Origin: JAJEFO01 sp965214325
Lineage (GTDB): Bacteria > Pseudomonadota > Alphaproteobacteria > Rhodobacterales > Rhodobacteraceae
Direction of reading: 5' to 3'
DNA length: 64,000 nucleotides
Assembly: GCA_965214325.1 (NCBI GenBank)
Contig: CBDCBG010000006.1
Span: 4,588,001 to 4,652,000, forward strand
Each line of letters opens with the position of its first letter. The stretch's first letter is position 1. Position numbers and translations under genes: made by a program. A model generated the notes under the pieces. The model was not told where the DNA came from and did no database searches. It saw only the letters and a program-made list of their open reading frames with translations. Positions 24,230 through 33,043 of this stretch are shown here, piece by piece.

Positions 24230-25939
24230 GGGTGTATCCCAATTTTTTGACCCCGTTGGTTTTTGGCTTCATTGTTCGGGGAGGCGTGTCCGACAACGGC
24301 CGGGCGAATCGGTCGGCGGCGCGTTTTCAGGCAACGGGCAGGAGCGCGAACCATGACGCAGGACGAAGGGAACCAAGGGCACAGGCATCCGGACGCGGTG
24401 GCGTATCTGGAAGGACTGACGGAAGGCGAGGCGGCGGTTCATCCGCCGGTGGTCCGCGAGCGCGACGGCGGGTTCACGCAGTACTGGCTGGAGGGCGGCG
24501 AGGTGCGGAGCCGCGACATCACGGAAGACGAGCTGCCGCTGGCGGGCTTCAGGCCGGACGGCGGGACGCTTCAGGAGCTGCTGGGAGCCGTTTCGGCGGA
24601 GTTCGGGCCGCAGCTTCCGAAGCTTGCGGCGGACCTCGCGTCCGGCGTTCCCGACCTTGACGGCGTGGAGCGGGCGCTCCGCGACAGTTCCCTTGGCGGC
24701 GGCGCGGCGGCGCTGAAGCTGCTCCTGGAGCATCTCGACGGCATGCTTCCGACGCCGGAATGCGAGGGCTGCGGCAAGCCGATGCGCCGGCATCCGGCGA
24801 CGCGGAAGTCGTTCCTGACCCGGCTCGGCCGGGTCGAGGTGGAACGGACGCATTTCCATTGCCGGTCGTGCGGCAAGGGGCGCTTCCCGCTGGACCGGGC
24901 CCTTGGTCTGGAGGGCAGCGCCTTCACTCCGGGGATGGCGAGCGTCATGGCCGAGACGGTGCCGATGATGAGCTTCGACGCGGCGAGCCGCCACATCGCG
25001 AACCTTGCCGGGGTGGCCGCCTCCCGGAGCTCGCTGCAGCGCTGGTCGCTGGCGCTCGGCGAGGAGGTCCTCCGGTTCGAGCGGGAGGAGGTCGTCGCGG
25101 GCAAGCCATTGGAATCGCGCATGTACCTGTCCATCGACGGGACCGGGATCCCGATGCGGAAGGGTGACGTGGAAGGCGTTGCCGGGAAGCAGGAGGACGG
25201 GACCTCGAAGACACGCGAAGCCAAGCTGGCCGTGATGTACACCGCCGAGGGCCGGGATCCGGAGACCGGCGCGGCGCTGAAGGACAGGGGCAGCGAGACG
25301 TCCAGCTGCCTCATCGACAGCGCGGCCGCTCGGTCCGCAAGCCCGGAGCCTTCCGGTTTCGCCACGCGCCTTGACCGGGAGGCGCTTCGCCGCGGCCTGC
25401 ACGACGCCGGGGAGCTCGTCGTCATCTCCGACGGGGCCGAATGGATACGGAACACCTGCGACGAGCTGTTCGGAGGACGGAAGGTCACCTGCGTCCTGGA
25501 TCTGTTCCATGTCCTCGAATACGCCTCCGACGCCGTGAAGGCGATCCTCCCGGACAAGACGGAACGGGACCGGCGGTTCAAGGACGTCAAGGCGGACATC
25601 GAGGCCGGGCGGGTCGCCAAGGTGATCCGGGAGCTCGAGCCCTTCAGCGGCCGTCATGAGGAGGTGAAGGCCTGTTGTCGCTATTTCAGGAACAACATCG
25701 AGCGCATGCGGTACGACGAGTACCGCGACCAGGGCATGCAGGTCGGAAGCGGCGTCGTGGAAAGCGGCTGCAGGCAGTTCGGGCTGCGGCTGAAGCGTCC
25801 CGGCACCCGCTGGTCGGAGCGCGGAGCCAACGCCATGCTCGGGCTCAAGAGTTGCGTCATGAACCTGAGGCTGCCCGATTTCCTGGACTGGCAGGCGAGA
25901 AAGGCTGTCGCCGCCTGACAAGAAACTTGGGTTACACCC
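24230..25939 (+). mobile_element. ISKra4-family element ISKra4-B, copy 1
   Basis: 1710 bp. The left end is GGGTGTATCCCAATT and the right end, inverted, is GGGTGTAACCCAAGTT. The flanks share GCGCTCGT (24222-24229 and 25942-25949). If the duplication was 10 bp as for the sister insertions, two outer bases have since changed. It differs from ISKra4-A in sequence but has similar ends. A second copy of the same length is at 58686-60395. Confidence 0.92.
24353..25918 (+). CDS. ISKra4-family transposase (ISKra4-B copy 1)
   Basis: 521 residues from ATG 24353 (AGGAG 10 nt upstream). Same architecture as the ISKra4-A enzyme: CEGCGKPM...CRSCGKG finger, SIDGTGIPM, KQEDGTSKTREAKLAVMYTA, VVISDGAEWI and GMQVGSGVVESGCRQ. 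It differs from copy 2 at two residues (Ala versus Val in ..RSASPEP.., Glu versus Gly in RYDEYRDQ). A longer reading from 24263 lacks a ribosome site. Confidence 0.93.
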   Translation: MTQDEGNQGHRHPDAVAYLEGLTEGEAAVHPPVVRERDGGFTQYWLEGGEVRSRDITEDELPLAGFRPDGGTLQELLGAVSAEFGPQLPKLAADLASGVPDLDGVERALRDSSLGGGAAALKLLLEHLDGMLPTPECEGCGKPMRRHPATRKSFLTRLGRVEVERTHFHCRSCGKGRFPLDRALGLEGSAFTPGMASVMAETVPMMSFDAASRHIANLAGVAASRSSLQRWSLALGEEVLRFEREEVVAGKPLESRMYLSIDGTGIPMRKGDVEGVAGKQEDGTSKTREAKLAVMYTAEGRDPETGAALKDRGSETSSCLIDSAAARSASPEPSGFATRLDREALRRGLHDAGELVVISDGAEWIRNTCDELFGGRKVTCVLDLFHVLEYASDAVKAILPDKTERDRRFKDVKADIEAGRVAKVIRELEPFSGRHEEVKACCRYFRNNIERMRYDEYRDQGMQVGSGVVESGCRQFGLRLKRPGTRWSERGANAMLGLKSCVMNLRLPDFLDWQARKAVAA

Positions 25940-26106
25940 CAGCGCTCGTGTTGTAGTCTTTAGCTGGTCGCTGCAAGTGCAATGGTGGCAGGTTGCGCCA
26001 AGCCGTTCGCGGCCAGCAGTTCGAAAATTCGAGCTTGCGCGGACCGTTGGCAGGATCGCGTCGAGTGGATAGCATTGCTTCACGTGCAGGAACGGTATGC
26101 GGGCGA

Positions 26107-26373
26107 ATGAACGACGACCTTGATCCGAAGGGATTGATCCGTGAATGTTATCGGATCGAAGGCATCGGAGAGCCTGAGTGCCGCTCGATCTTTCTCGATT
26201 GGGCGATTTCAAGGCCGGAAGGGCGCGAGGCAACCGACGTCGTGGCCTTGCTGCTTGACCGCCACGGCAAGGATTTCCCGAACCATCCAATGACAAAGGT
26301 ACTGGAGGCCGCCATGCATCCTGCCTCGCAAGTCGGCCGGCGAGGCGGTGCGCGCGCGCGTCGCCGTTCCTGA
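26107..26373 (+). CDS. Conserved small protein of unknown function
   Basis: 88 residues starting MNDDLDPKGLIRECYRIEGI. The central EPECRSIFLDWAISRPEG and the end HPMTKVLEAAMHPASQVGRR resemble a small conserved protein I recall from Rhodobacterales genomes, with no known function. It is acidic in the first half and has an Arg-rich tail. There is no membrane segment. It lies alone between ISKra4-B and the SGNH hydrolase. Confidence 0.7.
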   Translation: MNDDLDPKGLIRECYRIEGIGEPECRSIFLDWAISRPEGREATDVVALLLDRHGKDFPNHPMTKVLEAAMHPASQVGRRGGARARRRS

Positions 26374-26604
26374 TGGTCGCCGCATTCACAAGGCGGCAAG
26401 GAAATCGTCAAGGCCGAACCGGACAGGTGACAGCGCAACATGTCAGTTCGACGGACTCAGGTGAGGGGCATGATGTGGCATCCGCAGGAAGAACCACTCA
26501 GGGTCCGTTGCTGCCGCCATCAATTGGATGCTAAGTCGCTTGGGCTAGTCAGGTTGATTTCGCCGCTTCGTCGAATGGAATCGTGATTGAGGATACCCGC
26601 TGAA

Positions 26605-27237
26605 ATGACCAAGCGTCTCTTGATCTTTGGCGACAGCAACAGCTTTGGAACCGCGCCGCAGCAGCATCTGGCTGCGAGAACCGTGCATCCGCCGGGCGCG
26701 CGTTGGGGCGACGTGCTGGCATCCGGCCTCGGCGATGACTGGGACGTCGTGACAGAAGGCTTGCCTGGCCGAACGACCGTCATTGATGATCCGGTTGAAG
26801 GAGCGTTTCGCAACGGACTGACCGTGCTGCCTGCAATCCTGCATTCCCACGAACCGATTGACGTGCTTGCCATATGTTTGGGCACAAATGACCAAAAGCA
26901 CGCATTTGGCCTGAATGCGCAGGACATCGCGCTTTGCGTCGCGCGCCTGGTCAGGGAAGCCCGGCTCTCGGGCGTGGTCCGGGTGACACTGGCCATTGCA
27001 CCTCCGCCGCTTCGACCTGCAGGCGACTTTGCCGAAATGTTCGCCGGCGCGGAGACAAGGGGGAAAGGGCTCGCGGGCCGGACGAAACGTTTCGCGGGGG
27101 AAGAGGGCGCTGCGTTCTTTGACGCCGGCACAGTGATCGAGGTGGATCCGCTTGACGGAATCCACTGGAGCGAGGCCGCGCACGGCAGTTTGGGCCGGGC
27201 GTTGATCGATGTCGTGAACGGGCTGGTGGAGCCTTGA
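26605..27237 (+). CDS. SGNH/GDSL-family hydrolase
   Basis: 210 residues starting MTKRLLIFGDSNSFGT at ATG 26605. An esterase/lipase-type serine hydrolase. The nucleophile Ser lies in GDSNS (block I), the oxyanion Asn in LGTND (block III), and the Asp/His pair in DGIHWS (block V). No signal peptide is visible, so it is likely cytoplasmic and may remove an ester group from a small substrate. It overlaps the carnitine-dehydrogenase fusion gene by TTGA, so the two products probably act in one pathway. Confidence 0.85.
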   Translation: MTKRLLIFGDSNSFGTAPQQHLAARTVHPPGARWGDVLASGLGDDWDVVTEGLPGRTTVIDDPVEGAFRNGLTVLPAILHSHEPIDVLAICLGTNDQKHAFGLNAQDIALCVARLVREARLSGVVRVTLAIAPPPLRPAGDFAEMFAGAETRGKGLAGRTKRFAGEEGAAFFDAGTVIEVDPLDGIHWSEAAHGSLGRALIDVVNGLVEP

Positions 27238-28649
27238 GCAAGGGTACGGCGGCAATCATCGGCGGCGGCGTGATCGGCGGCGGATGGACTGCGCGATTCC
27301 TGCTGAACGGCTGGAATGTCAAGGTGTTCGACCCGGATCCAGAGGCGGGGCGCAAGGTCGGCGAAGTGATCGGGAATGCCCGGCAATCGCTGCCGATGCT
27401 GTATGAGCGTTCGTTGCCGGACGAAGGACGGCTCAGCTTCGCGCAGTCTGTTGCCGAGGCTGTCGCCGGCGTCGACTATGTTCAGGAGAGCGTGCCTGAA
27501 AGGCTGGACCAGAAGCGCAGGGTCTACGCCGAAATCGAGGCATCGGCCCCGGACGTGCCGCTGGGATCGTCCACGTCCGGCTTCAAGCCCTCCGAATTGC
27601 GGAAGGGGCTTGCTTCCGGGCTCCGCTTGTTTGTCGCCCATCCGTTCAATCCGGTCTACCTGCTTCCCCTCGTGGAACTGGTGTCCGGCGGCGGCGATGC
27701 GGATGTCCAGGCGTCGGCATCGAGAATCCTGACTTCAATCGGAATGCGGCCCCTGGTCGTTCGCGCGGAGATCGACGGGCATATCGCGGACCGGTTTCTT
27801 GAAGCGGTCTGGCGTGAAGCGCTTTGGCTGGTAAAGGATGACATTGCCACCACCGGCGAAATCGATGACGCGATCAGGCTCGGGTTCGGCCTCAGATGGG
27901 CACAGATGGGCCTTTTCGAGAGTTACAGGATTGCCGGCGGCGAAGGCGGCATGGCGCATTTCGTCGAGCAATTCGGCCCGGCGCTCGCATGGCCGTGGAC
28001 CAAGCTCACGGATGTGCCGGAATTGACGCCGGAACTCGTGAAAAAGATAGGCGATCAGTCTGATGCGCAATCCGGACTGCACTCGATCCGCGAGCTGGAA
28101 GCGCTGCGCGACCGCAACCTGGTCGCGACGCTGAGAGCCCTGAAACGCGAAGGCAGCGCGGCGGGCCAGGTGATTGCCGACCACGAAGCGAGTCTCGGCG
28201 GCGAGGATCTGGAGCGTGTCCCGATGATTGCCGTGCGACGCATGGTGCCGTCAGACTGGACCGACTACAACGGCCACATGAACGAGAGCCGGTACGGTCA
28301 GGTCTTCTCGGATGCCGCCGATGCGGTCCTGGCCCAGGTTGGCGCGGGTCCGGACTACGTGTCGTCCGGGCGGAGCTTCTTCACGGTTTCGACCAAGATA
28401 GACTATCTCTTGGAGACACATGCAGGCGAAACCGTGCAGGTCGTGACACGGGTTCTGTTCGGCGAGGGCAAGAAGCTCAAGCTTCGCCACGAAATGCAAC
28501 GCGCATCCGACCGGTGCGTGTTCGCGACCTGCGAGCAGCTCCTTCTGCATGTGAGCCTCGAGACTCGGAAGTCCTGCGACCCGGAACGGGCCGTGAGCGA
28601 CGCCATCAAGGCGCTTGCCGGCGTGCACGGACAAGGTCGGGGGCGTTGA
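27234..28649 (+). CDS. L-carnitine dehydrogenase / thioesterase fusion (3-hydroxyacyl-CoA dehydrogenase superfamily)
   Basis: 471 residues. The N-terminal ~315 residues are an NAD-dependent 3-hydroxyacyl-CoA-dehydrogenase-like enzyme: nucleotide motif GGGVIGGGW (10-18), QESVPERLDQKR, SSTSGFKPSEL, the catalytic-His segment FVAHPFNPVYLLPLVEL and QMGLFESYRIAGG. The last ~140 residues are a hot-dog thioesterase (VPSDWTDYNGHMNESRYGQV). This fusion is known for CdhA of Sinorhizobium, which oxidises L-carnitine to 3-dehydrocarnitine and carries a betainyl-CoA thioesterase. Here the order and length agree. TTG start at 27234, coupled to the SGNH hydrolase. The substrate could be another beta-hydroxy betaine. 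Confidence 0.85.
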   Translation: MSKGTAAIIGGGVIGGGWTARFLLNGWNVKVFDPDPEAGRKVGEVIGNARQSLPMLYERSLPDEGRLSFAQSVAEAVAGVDYVQESVPERLDQKRRVYAEIEASAPDVPLGSSTSGFKPSELRKGLASGLRLFVAHPFNPVYLLPLVELVSGGGDADVQASASRILTSIGMRPLVVRAEIDGHIADRFLEAVWREALWLVKDDIATTGEIDDAIRLGFGLRWAQMGLFESYRIAGGEGGMAHFVEQFGPALAWPWTKLTDVPELTPELVKKIGDQSDAQSGLHSIRELEALRDRNLVATLRALKREGSAAGQVIADHEASLGGEDLERVPMIAVRRMVPSDWTDYNGHMNESRYGQVFSDAADAVLAQVGAGPDYVSSGRSFFTVSTKIDYLLETHAGETVQVVTRVLFGEGKKLKLRHEMQRASDRCVFATCEQLLLHVSLETRKSCDPERAVSDAIKALAGVHGQGRGR

Positions 28650-28776
28650 AGTCGCTCTTCGCGCCAAACGGTTGCAACGGCAAGAACGGAAGACCGGAGC
28701 GGATGGTCGGTCTGGCGGCTTGTGCCGCGATCAAGTTGCGTCCCGTCTCCTCGGCCGGACCTTCGCCCGGACATTG

Positions 28777-29586
28777 TCAGCCCGGTTCTTCTTCGTGGAT
28801 GCCGTCGTTGCAGAAGGCGCCGCCCTGGAAGACGGCGTTTGCATCGTCAGCGGGCGGCGGATCCATTTTGGCGTCGAGCTTGTCGCGGAAGGCTTCGGCG
28901 TTGTCCTTGGGCTGCCAGCCCAGGTAGGCCACCTCGCGGTTGTCCCACCAGTTCGAGGAATTGGCCGAGGCGCCGAAAATGATCGGACAGCCAAGGCGCG
29001 GGACCGCGAAAATCCGCTCGATCAGGTGGATGAAGTCGTCGTGACTCATCCAGGTTGACAGCATGCGGTGGTTGCGAGGTTCGGGAAAGCAGGACCCAAT
29101 TCGGATCGCCGCGGTCTCGATCCCGAACTTGTCATGATACATGGAGGCCAATGCCTCGCCAAATACCTTGGACACGCCGTAGAGCCCGTCGGGGCGTGTG
29201 AGGGAGTTCGCGTCAAGCCGATCCGATTGCTTGTGAAACCCGATGGCGTGGTTGGATGAGGCGAAGATGATCCGCGGCGTGACCGAGGACTTTCGCGCTG
29301 CTTCGTAGAGGTTGAACATGCCGTCAAGGTTCGCGGCCCGGATCGTCGACCAGGGGGCCTCTGTGGCCTGGCCACCCATGTGGACGATGCCGTCGCAGCC
29401 TTCGACCATCGCCTCGACCGCCGTCCGGTCTTCGAGCGAGCAGTAGACAATCTCTTCGCTTTCACGTTCCGCGCCCAACCCCCTGCGGGCAGCGACCCGC
29501 ATTGATTCGGTTATGTGGGTCAGCCGGTCGCGGCAGACGGCGCCCAGGTTGCCGTTGGCGCCGGTTATCAGAAGTCTTTTCAGCAT
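28777..29586 (-). CDS. udh: Uronate dehydrogenase-like NAD-dependent epimerase/dehydratase family protein
   Basis: 269 residues. Rossmann motif TGANGNLG (8-15), then GIVHMGGQATEAPW, IIFASSNHAIGF, the catalytic Tyr/Lys in YGVSKVFGEALA, RIGSCFPEPRNHRMLSTWMS and WWDNREVAYLGWQPKDNAEA. This pattern follows bacterial Udh, which oxidises D-galacturonate or D-glucuronate to the aldarate lactone. It lies convergent to the carnitine-type fusion gene, 29 bp further than needed for overlap, and is transcribed from its own promoter after the sterol-desaturase gene. The substrate is inferred from sequence pattern only. Confidence 0.8.
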   Translation of the reverse strand: MLKRLLITGANGNLGAVCRDRLTHITESMRVAARRGLGAERESEEIVYCSLEDRTAVEAMVEGCDGIVHMGGQATEAPWSTIRAANLDGMFNLYEAARKSSVTPRIIFASSNHAIGFHKQSDRLDANSLTRPDGLYGVSKVFGEALASMYHDKFGIETAAIRIGSCFPEPRNHRMLSTWMSHDDFIHLIERIFAVPRLGCPIIFGASANSSNWWDNREVAYLGWQPKDNAEAFRDKLDAKMDPPPADDANAVFQGGAFCNDGIHEEEPG

Positions 29587-29750
29587 TGTTTCCTCATCTC
29601 ATCTCAGTTCAGGCATGGCGCAGTTTCGGTTCAGGATGTTCGGGGCGGCACGTCGCATTTCGGGTGTTTCCGTGCGGCCGTTGCCGGAGGACAGAAGAAT
29701 CTCGACCGCATCCTTTGCTTTCGCCGTTGCCCGGGCAACGCAGGATGGAT

Positions 29751-30743
29751 TCAGGCCCGGCGATGCCGCCTGTCCCTGAGCCGTTCGTGTGCATCGGCCG
29801 TCCCGTCGTGAAACGTGCCGAACCACCTGTCCCATGGCATCTCAAGGTTTCCGTAGTTCACCTCAAAGTACCGATGATGCATTTGGTGGTGAAACGTCCC
29901 GAGCGCGAGTTGCTTCCGGTCCTCCACCAGGAGGTTCTCGAATCCTGCATGGGACGTCGCGGCGGTCAGCGCCTGGTGCTGCATGTGAAACAGGATGTGC
30001 ACCGGACCTGCCGGCACAACGAGGTGTATGAGGATTGAACTGAAGAACAGGGCATGTTCAACAGGGTGCATCGACAGTCCCGACCATGGGCCGACATTGA
30101 CGTTCCGATGATGCAGGGCGTGAGCCAGCCGATAGAGCGGACCCCAGTGCAGCGCCCGGTGAATCCAGTAGAAATGCAGGGAGATCCAGACCGGTGTCAG
30201 CACGAAGAGGGCCGCGAACCATACCGGGCTGTACGACCACGCATGCACCGGCACCCAGCCGTTTCCCATCGCCCAGAACATCAGCACCTCGTATGCGGTC
30301 CACGTCCCGACCCCGCTGGTCAGCGTCCAGAACATGTTGTCGCGCACCTGCCCGCCAAAGGTGAACTGACGACCCTTCAGCATCAGGTCGCGTGGATCGA
30401 ACTTGAGCCGGTCTCCCTGCCGCTTGGCCCGATAGAAAAACCAGTGCAGTCCGCCCGCGACAATGGTCATCAACGCCAGGTTCCGCAGCAGGAGAGCGCC
30501 TGTCCAGTCCCATGAGAGCGACTTGGTCACTTCAAGCGAAGGCTGCAGCCAAAGCCAGCAGACCAGCGCAAGGACGGTCAGGATCGAATTCTCGGCAAGC
30601 CGCAACCATCGTGCAGCGACCCAATTCAGCATCCGCCCCGGATCCGGCGGCCAGCTGAAAAACGGCGACATCTCTATCGGCACCTCTGGCACATGGTGCC
30701 AGCCGGGAAGGCCTGGATCGGTGCGTTGCGTGCCGTCCTGCAT
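29751..30743 (-). CDS. Sterol desaturase / fatty acid hydroxylase family membrane protein
   Basis: 330 residues from ATG 30743 (MQDGTQRTDPGLPGWHH). Integral membrane di-iron oxygenase family that hydroxylates or desaturates lipids. Hydrophobic helices lie at about residues 45-65, 75-95, 130-150 and 165-185. The histidine boxes that bind iron are visible: HFYWIHRALHW, LAHALHHRNVN, HPVEH, MQHQALTAATSHAGFE and HHQMHHRYFEVNYG. The extra ~170 residues of the longer frame to 31253 are shadow sequence of the opposite-strand pseudogene. The lipid substrate is unknown. Confidence 0.88.
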   Translation of the reverse strand: MQDGTQRTDPGLPGWHHVPEVPIEMSPFFSWPPDPGRMLNWVAARWLRLAENSILTVLALVCWLWLQPSLEVTKSLSWDWTGALLLRNLALMTIVAGGLHWFFYRAKRQGDRLKFDPRDLMLKGRQFTFGGQVRDNMFWTLTSGVGTWTAYEVLMFWAMGNGWVPVHAWSYSPVWFAALFVLTPVWISLHFYWIHRALHWGPLYRLAHALHHRNVNVGPWSGLSMHPVEHALFFSSILIHLVVPAGPVHILFHMQHQALTAATSHAGFENLLVEDRKQLALGTFHHQMHHRYFEVNYGNLEMPWDRWFGTFHDGTADAHERLRDRRHRRA

Positions 30744-30899
30744 TGACCTTGAAGCCTTTTCCGGACCCTGGATCGTTCGGCGTACAGGCCTCGAAGGTAG
30801 CTTGTTGCGAACCGGGCAGCAAACTGAAACGACGCCTGCAGCGGGACCGTGCGCGGCTGGCGCATCCTCTTTCGCTCCCGGAGGGCGGCAGGCACGACA

Positions 30900-31866
30900 G
30901 TGATCGGGCAATCGAATGCCGGAATCATCGGACTTGGTTCCATGGGGATCGGGATGGCTTGCAACATCCTTCGTGCCGGACTCTCGATGAAGGGCTTTGA
31001 CGTCGGCGACCGCACGAAGGCCGCATTTGCAGAGGCTGGCGGAACCTGGCCCTGCTCGACTGCCGATGCAGCCACGTGCGCCGATGTACCCGTCCCGATG
31101 GTGTTCAATGCGGAACAGGCGGAGGAAGCGCCGTTCGGAGACTCGGGTGCCGTTGCAGCCGTGAATTCGGGATCCACCGTGATGCTGAGCTCGACGGCTG
31201 CGCCATCCGGTGTGCGCAGGACCGCGAAAAGGGTGGATGCGGAGGCGTGCCAATTTCTTGATGCGCCGGTGTCAGGAGGCAAGGCTGGGGCGGGTTAGGG
31301 CGCACTGACCGTCATGGCTGCGGGCGGCGACGCGGCACTCAAGGCCACCGATCCGGTTCTGCGAGCGATTTCGAGGAAGACCTGCCGCGTCGGCGACGAG
31401 GCGGGACTGGGAGCCACATTCAAGGCGGTTCACCAGGCTCGCGGCGGGAATTCGTCTCGTGGCGGCTGCGGAGCTCTCGGCGCTTGGCACAAGATCGGGC
31501 CGCGATCCCCGCCTGCCGTTCGACGTCGTGCCGAAATCGTCTGGCCAAAGCCGGACGATCGAGGATCGGGGGCCGCACATGCTGGACGGCGATTACGCCC
31601 CGCGTTCCATGGTCGGCATTTTCGTCAAGGACTCGGGCTCTGGTCCTGGAGGCGGGAGGAAAGAGTCACGCGTGCCGTTGCCGTCGAGCGCCGTGGCACA
31701 TCAGATGTTCCTCGCGGCATCGGCTCGGAGCCACGGCGGGCTTGATGACTCCGCAGTCGTGAAGGCCTGCGAGGCGCTGGCGGCCAGACGGTTGCTGAAT
31801 GCGAACACCAAGAGGGGATGCAAAGTGAACGACATGGTCTTGACCGCGACAGCCGTCCATGCCTAA
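30900..31866 (+). pseudogene. 3-hydroxyisobutyrate/L-threonate dehydrogenase-type protein, decayed
   Basis: From a GTG at 30900: IIGLGSMGIGMACNILRAGL (Rossmann motif) and QFLDAPVSGGKAGAG (substrate motif), then an in-frame TAG at ~31297. The frame continues GALTVMAAGGDAALKATDPV and KAVHQ, then shifts at ~31440. The C-terminal domain appears in another frame (DVVPKSSGQSRTIEDRGPHM, LDGDYAPRSMVGIFVKDSG, HQMFLAASARSHGGLDDSAV). The order and spacing fit one ~300-residue beta-hydroxyacid dehydrogenase with at least one nonsense and one frameshift lesion. It precedes the acyl-CoA dehydrogenase operon. Confidence 0.85.
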
Positions 31867-31867
31867 G

Positions 31868-31883
31868 GTAACCATACAGTTAC
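31868..31883 (+). promoter_or_regulatory. 16-bp palindromic operator, site 1
   Basis: GTAACCATACAGTTAC. It lies 15 nt upstream of the acyl-CoA dehydrogenase start, just after a possible promoter (TTGACC at 31840-31845, N17, then TAAGGT overlapping). Only one base differs from site 2 on its opposite strand. Confidence 0.75.
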
Positions 31884-31897
31884 TAGCGGGGCTTGCG

Positions 31898-33043
31898 ATG
31901 CAGCTTTCCGACACGAATGCCCAGGTTCGTGACGCGGCACGTGAATTTGCCGAAAACGAGATTCGCCCGATTGCGGGGGAACTTGACGCCGAAGAGCGGA
32001 TTCCGGGCGGGCTCTTCGAGGAGATGGGCAAGCTGGGCCTGTTTGGAATCTGCGTGCCGGAGGAGATGGGAGGTCCTGGACTGGACGCTCTGGCCTACGC
32101 GCTGGTGATGGAAGAGCTTTCCCGGGGATATGCCTCGGTCGCTGATCAGTGCGGGTTGATCGAGTTGGTCGCGGCCCTGCTTGTGCAACACGGCACCGAG
32201 GGGCAGCGCGAACGCCTGCTCCGCGACGTGATGGCGGCAAGGACAAGGGTGGCCTATTGCATTACGGAAGCGGAGGCTGGGACCGATGTAGCGGCAATCC
32301 GGACGGAAGCGGTTCGCGAAGGTGAAGGTTGGATCATGAACGGCAGCAAGATCTGGATACATAATGCACCGGTGGCCGATGTCGGATTCGTTCTGGCTCG
32401 CACGGACCGGGAAGCAGGACACCGGGGCATGTCAATCTTCGTTGTCGACCTCAACGCCAAGGGAGTCGAACGGGGCCCCAAGGAGCACAAGATGGGCCAG
32501 CGGGCCAGCCAGGTTGGGGCTTTGGCCTTCTCCGACGTGCGACTTCCTGAAGATGCGCTCCTGGGTGAGGAAGGCCGAGGCTTTCACATCATGATGAGCG
32601 TGCTCAACAAGGGTCGCGTAGGGATCGGTGCGCTTGCCGTCGGCATTGCCCAGGCAGGCCTGGAAGCCGCGCTCGAATACGCGAAGCAACGCCGCCAGTT
32701 CAAGCAGGCGATTTCGGAATTCCAGGGCATCCAGTTCATGCTCGCTGACATGGCGAAAGACATTCAGGCCGCGCGCCTCCTCGTTCATTCGGCGGCAGAC
32801 AGCGTCGATCGCGGCCGGGATCCGACGATGGCCTGCAGCATGGCGAAATGTTTCGCAAGCGACATCGCGGTGCGGCGCACGGCAGATGCAGTTCAGGTTT
32901 TCGGCGGTTCCGGATACATAAGGGGCATGGAAGTGGAGCGGCTTTACCGAGATGCCAAGATCACGCAGATCTACGAGGGCACGAACCAGATTCAGCGCAC
33001 GATCATTGCGCGCGAACTCCTGAAGAACGGGGCGCTGGCTTGA
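31898..33043 (+). CDS. Acyl-CoA dehydrogenase
   Basis: 381 residues from ATG 31898. An FAD enzyme that oxidises an acyl-CoA to the 2-enoyl-CoA, passing electrons to ETF. Seen: CITEAEAGTDVAAI, IMNGSKIWIHNA, MGQRASQVGALAFSDVRLP, then FQGIQFMLADMA, and the C-terminal QVFGGSGYIRGMEVERLYRD...YEGTNQIQR. The catalytic Glu is expected in the C-terminal YEGTNQIQ segment, where a Glu is present, as in short-chain enzymes. A frame extension to 31859 runs through operator site 1, so it is rejected. It overlaps the SDR gene by TTGA. Confidence 0.9.
   Translation: MQLSDTNAQVRDAAREFAENEIRPIAGELDAEERIPGGLFEEMGKLGLFGICVPEEMGGPGLDALAYALVMEELSRGYASVADQCGLIELVAALLVQHGTEGQRERLLRDVMAARTRVAYCITEAEAGTDVAAIRTEAVREGEGWIMNGSKIWIHNAPVADVGFVLARTDREAGHRGMSIFVVDLNAKGVERGPKEHKMGQRASQVGALAFSDVRLPEDALLGEEGRGFHIMMSVLNKGRVGIGALAVGIAQAGLEAALEYAKQRRQFKQAISEFQGIQFMLADMAKDIQAARLLVHSAADSVDRGRDPTMACSMAKCFASDIAVRRTADAVQVFGGSGYIRGMEVERLYRDAKITQIYEGTNQIQRTIIARELLKNGALA

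Noticed and set aside
24269..26389. 706-codon open frame on the minus strand across ISKra4-B
   Set aside because: Shadow of the transposase on the other strand; the sister at 58725-60410 is the same artefact.
30744..31253. 170-residue N-terminal extension of the sterol-desaturase-family protein
   Set aside because: It overlaps the opposite-strand dehydrogenase pseudogene and has no similarity to the family, whose N-terminus fits the start at 30743.
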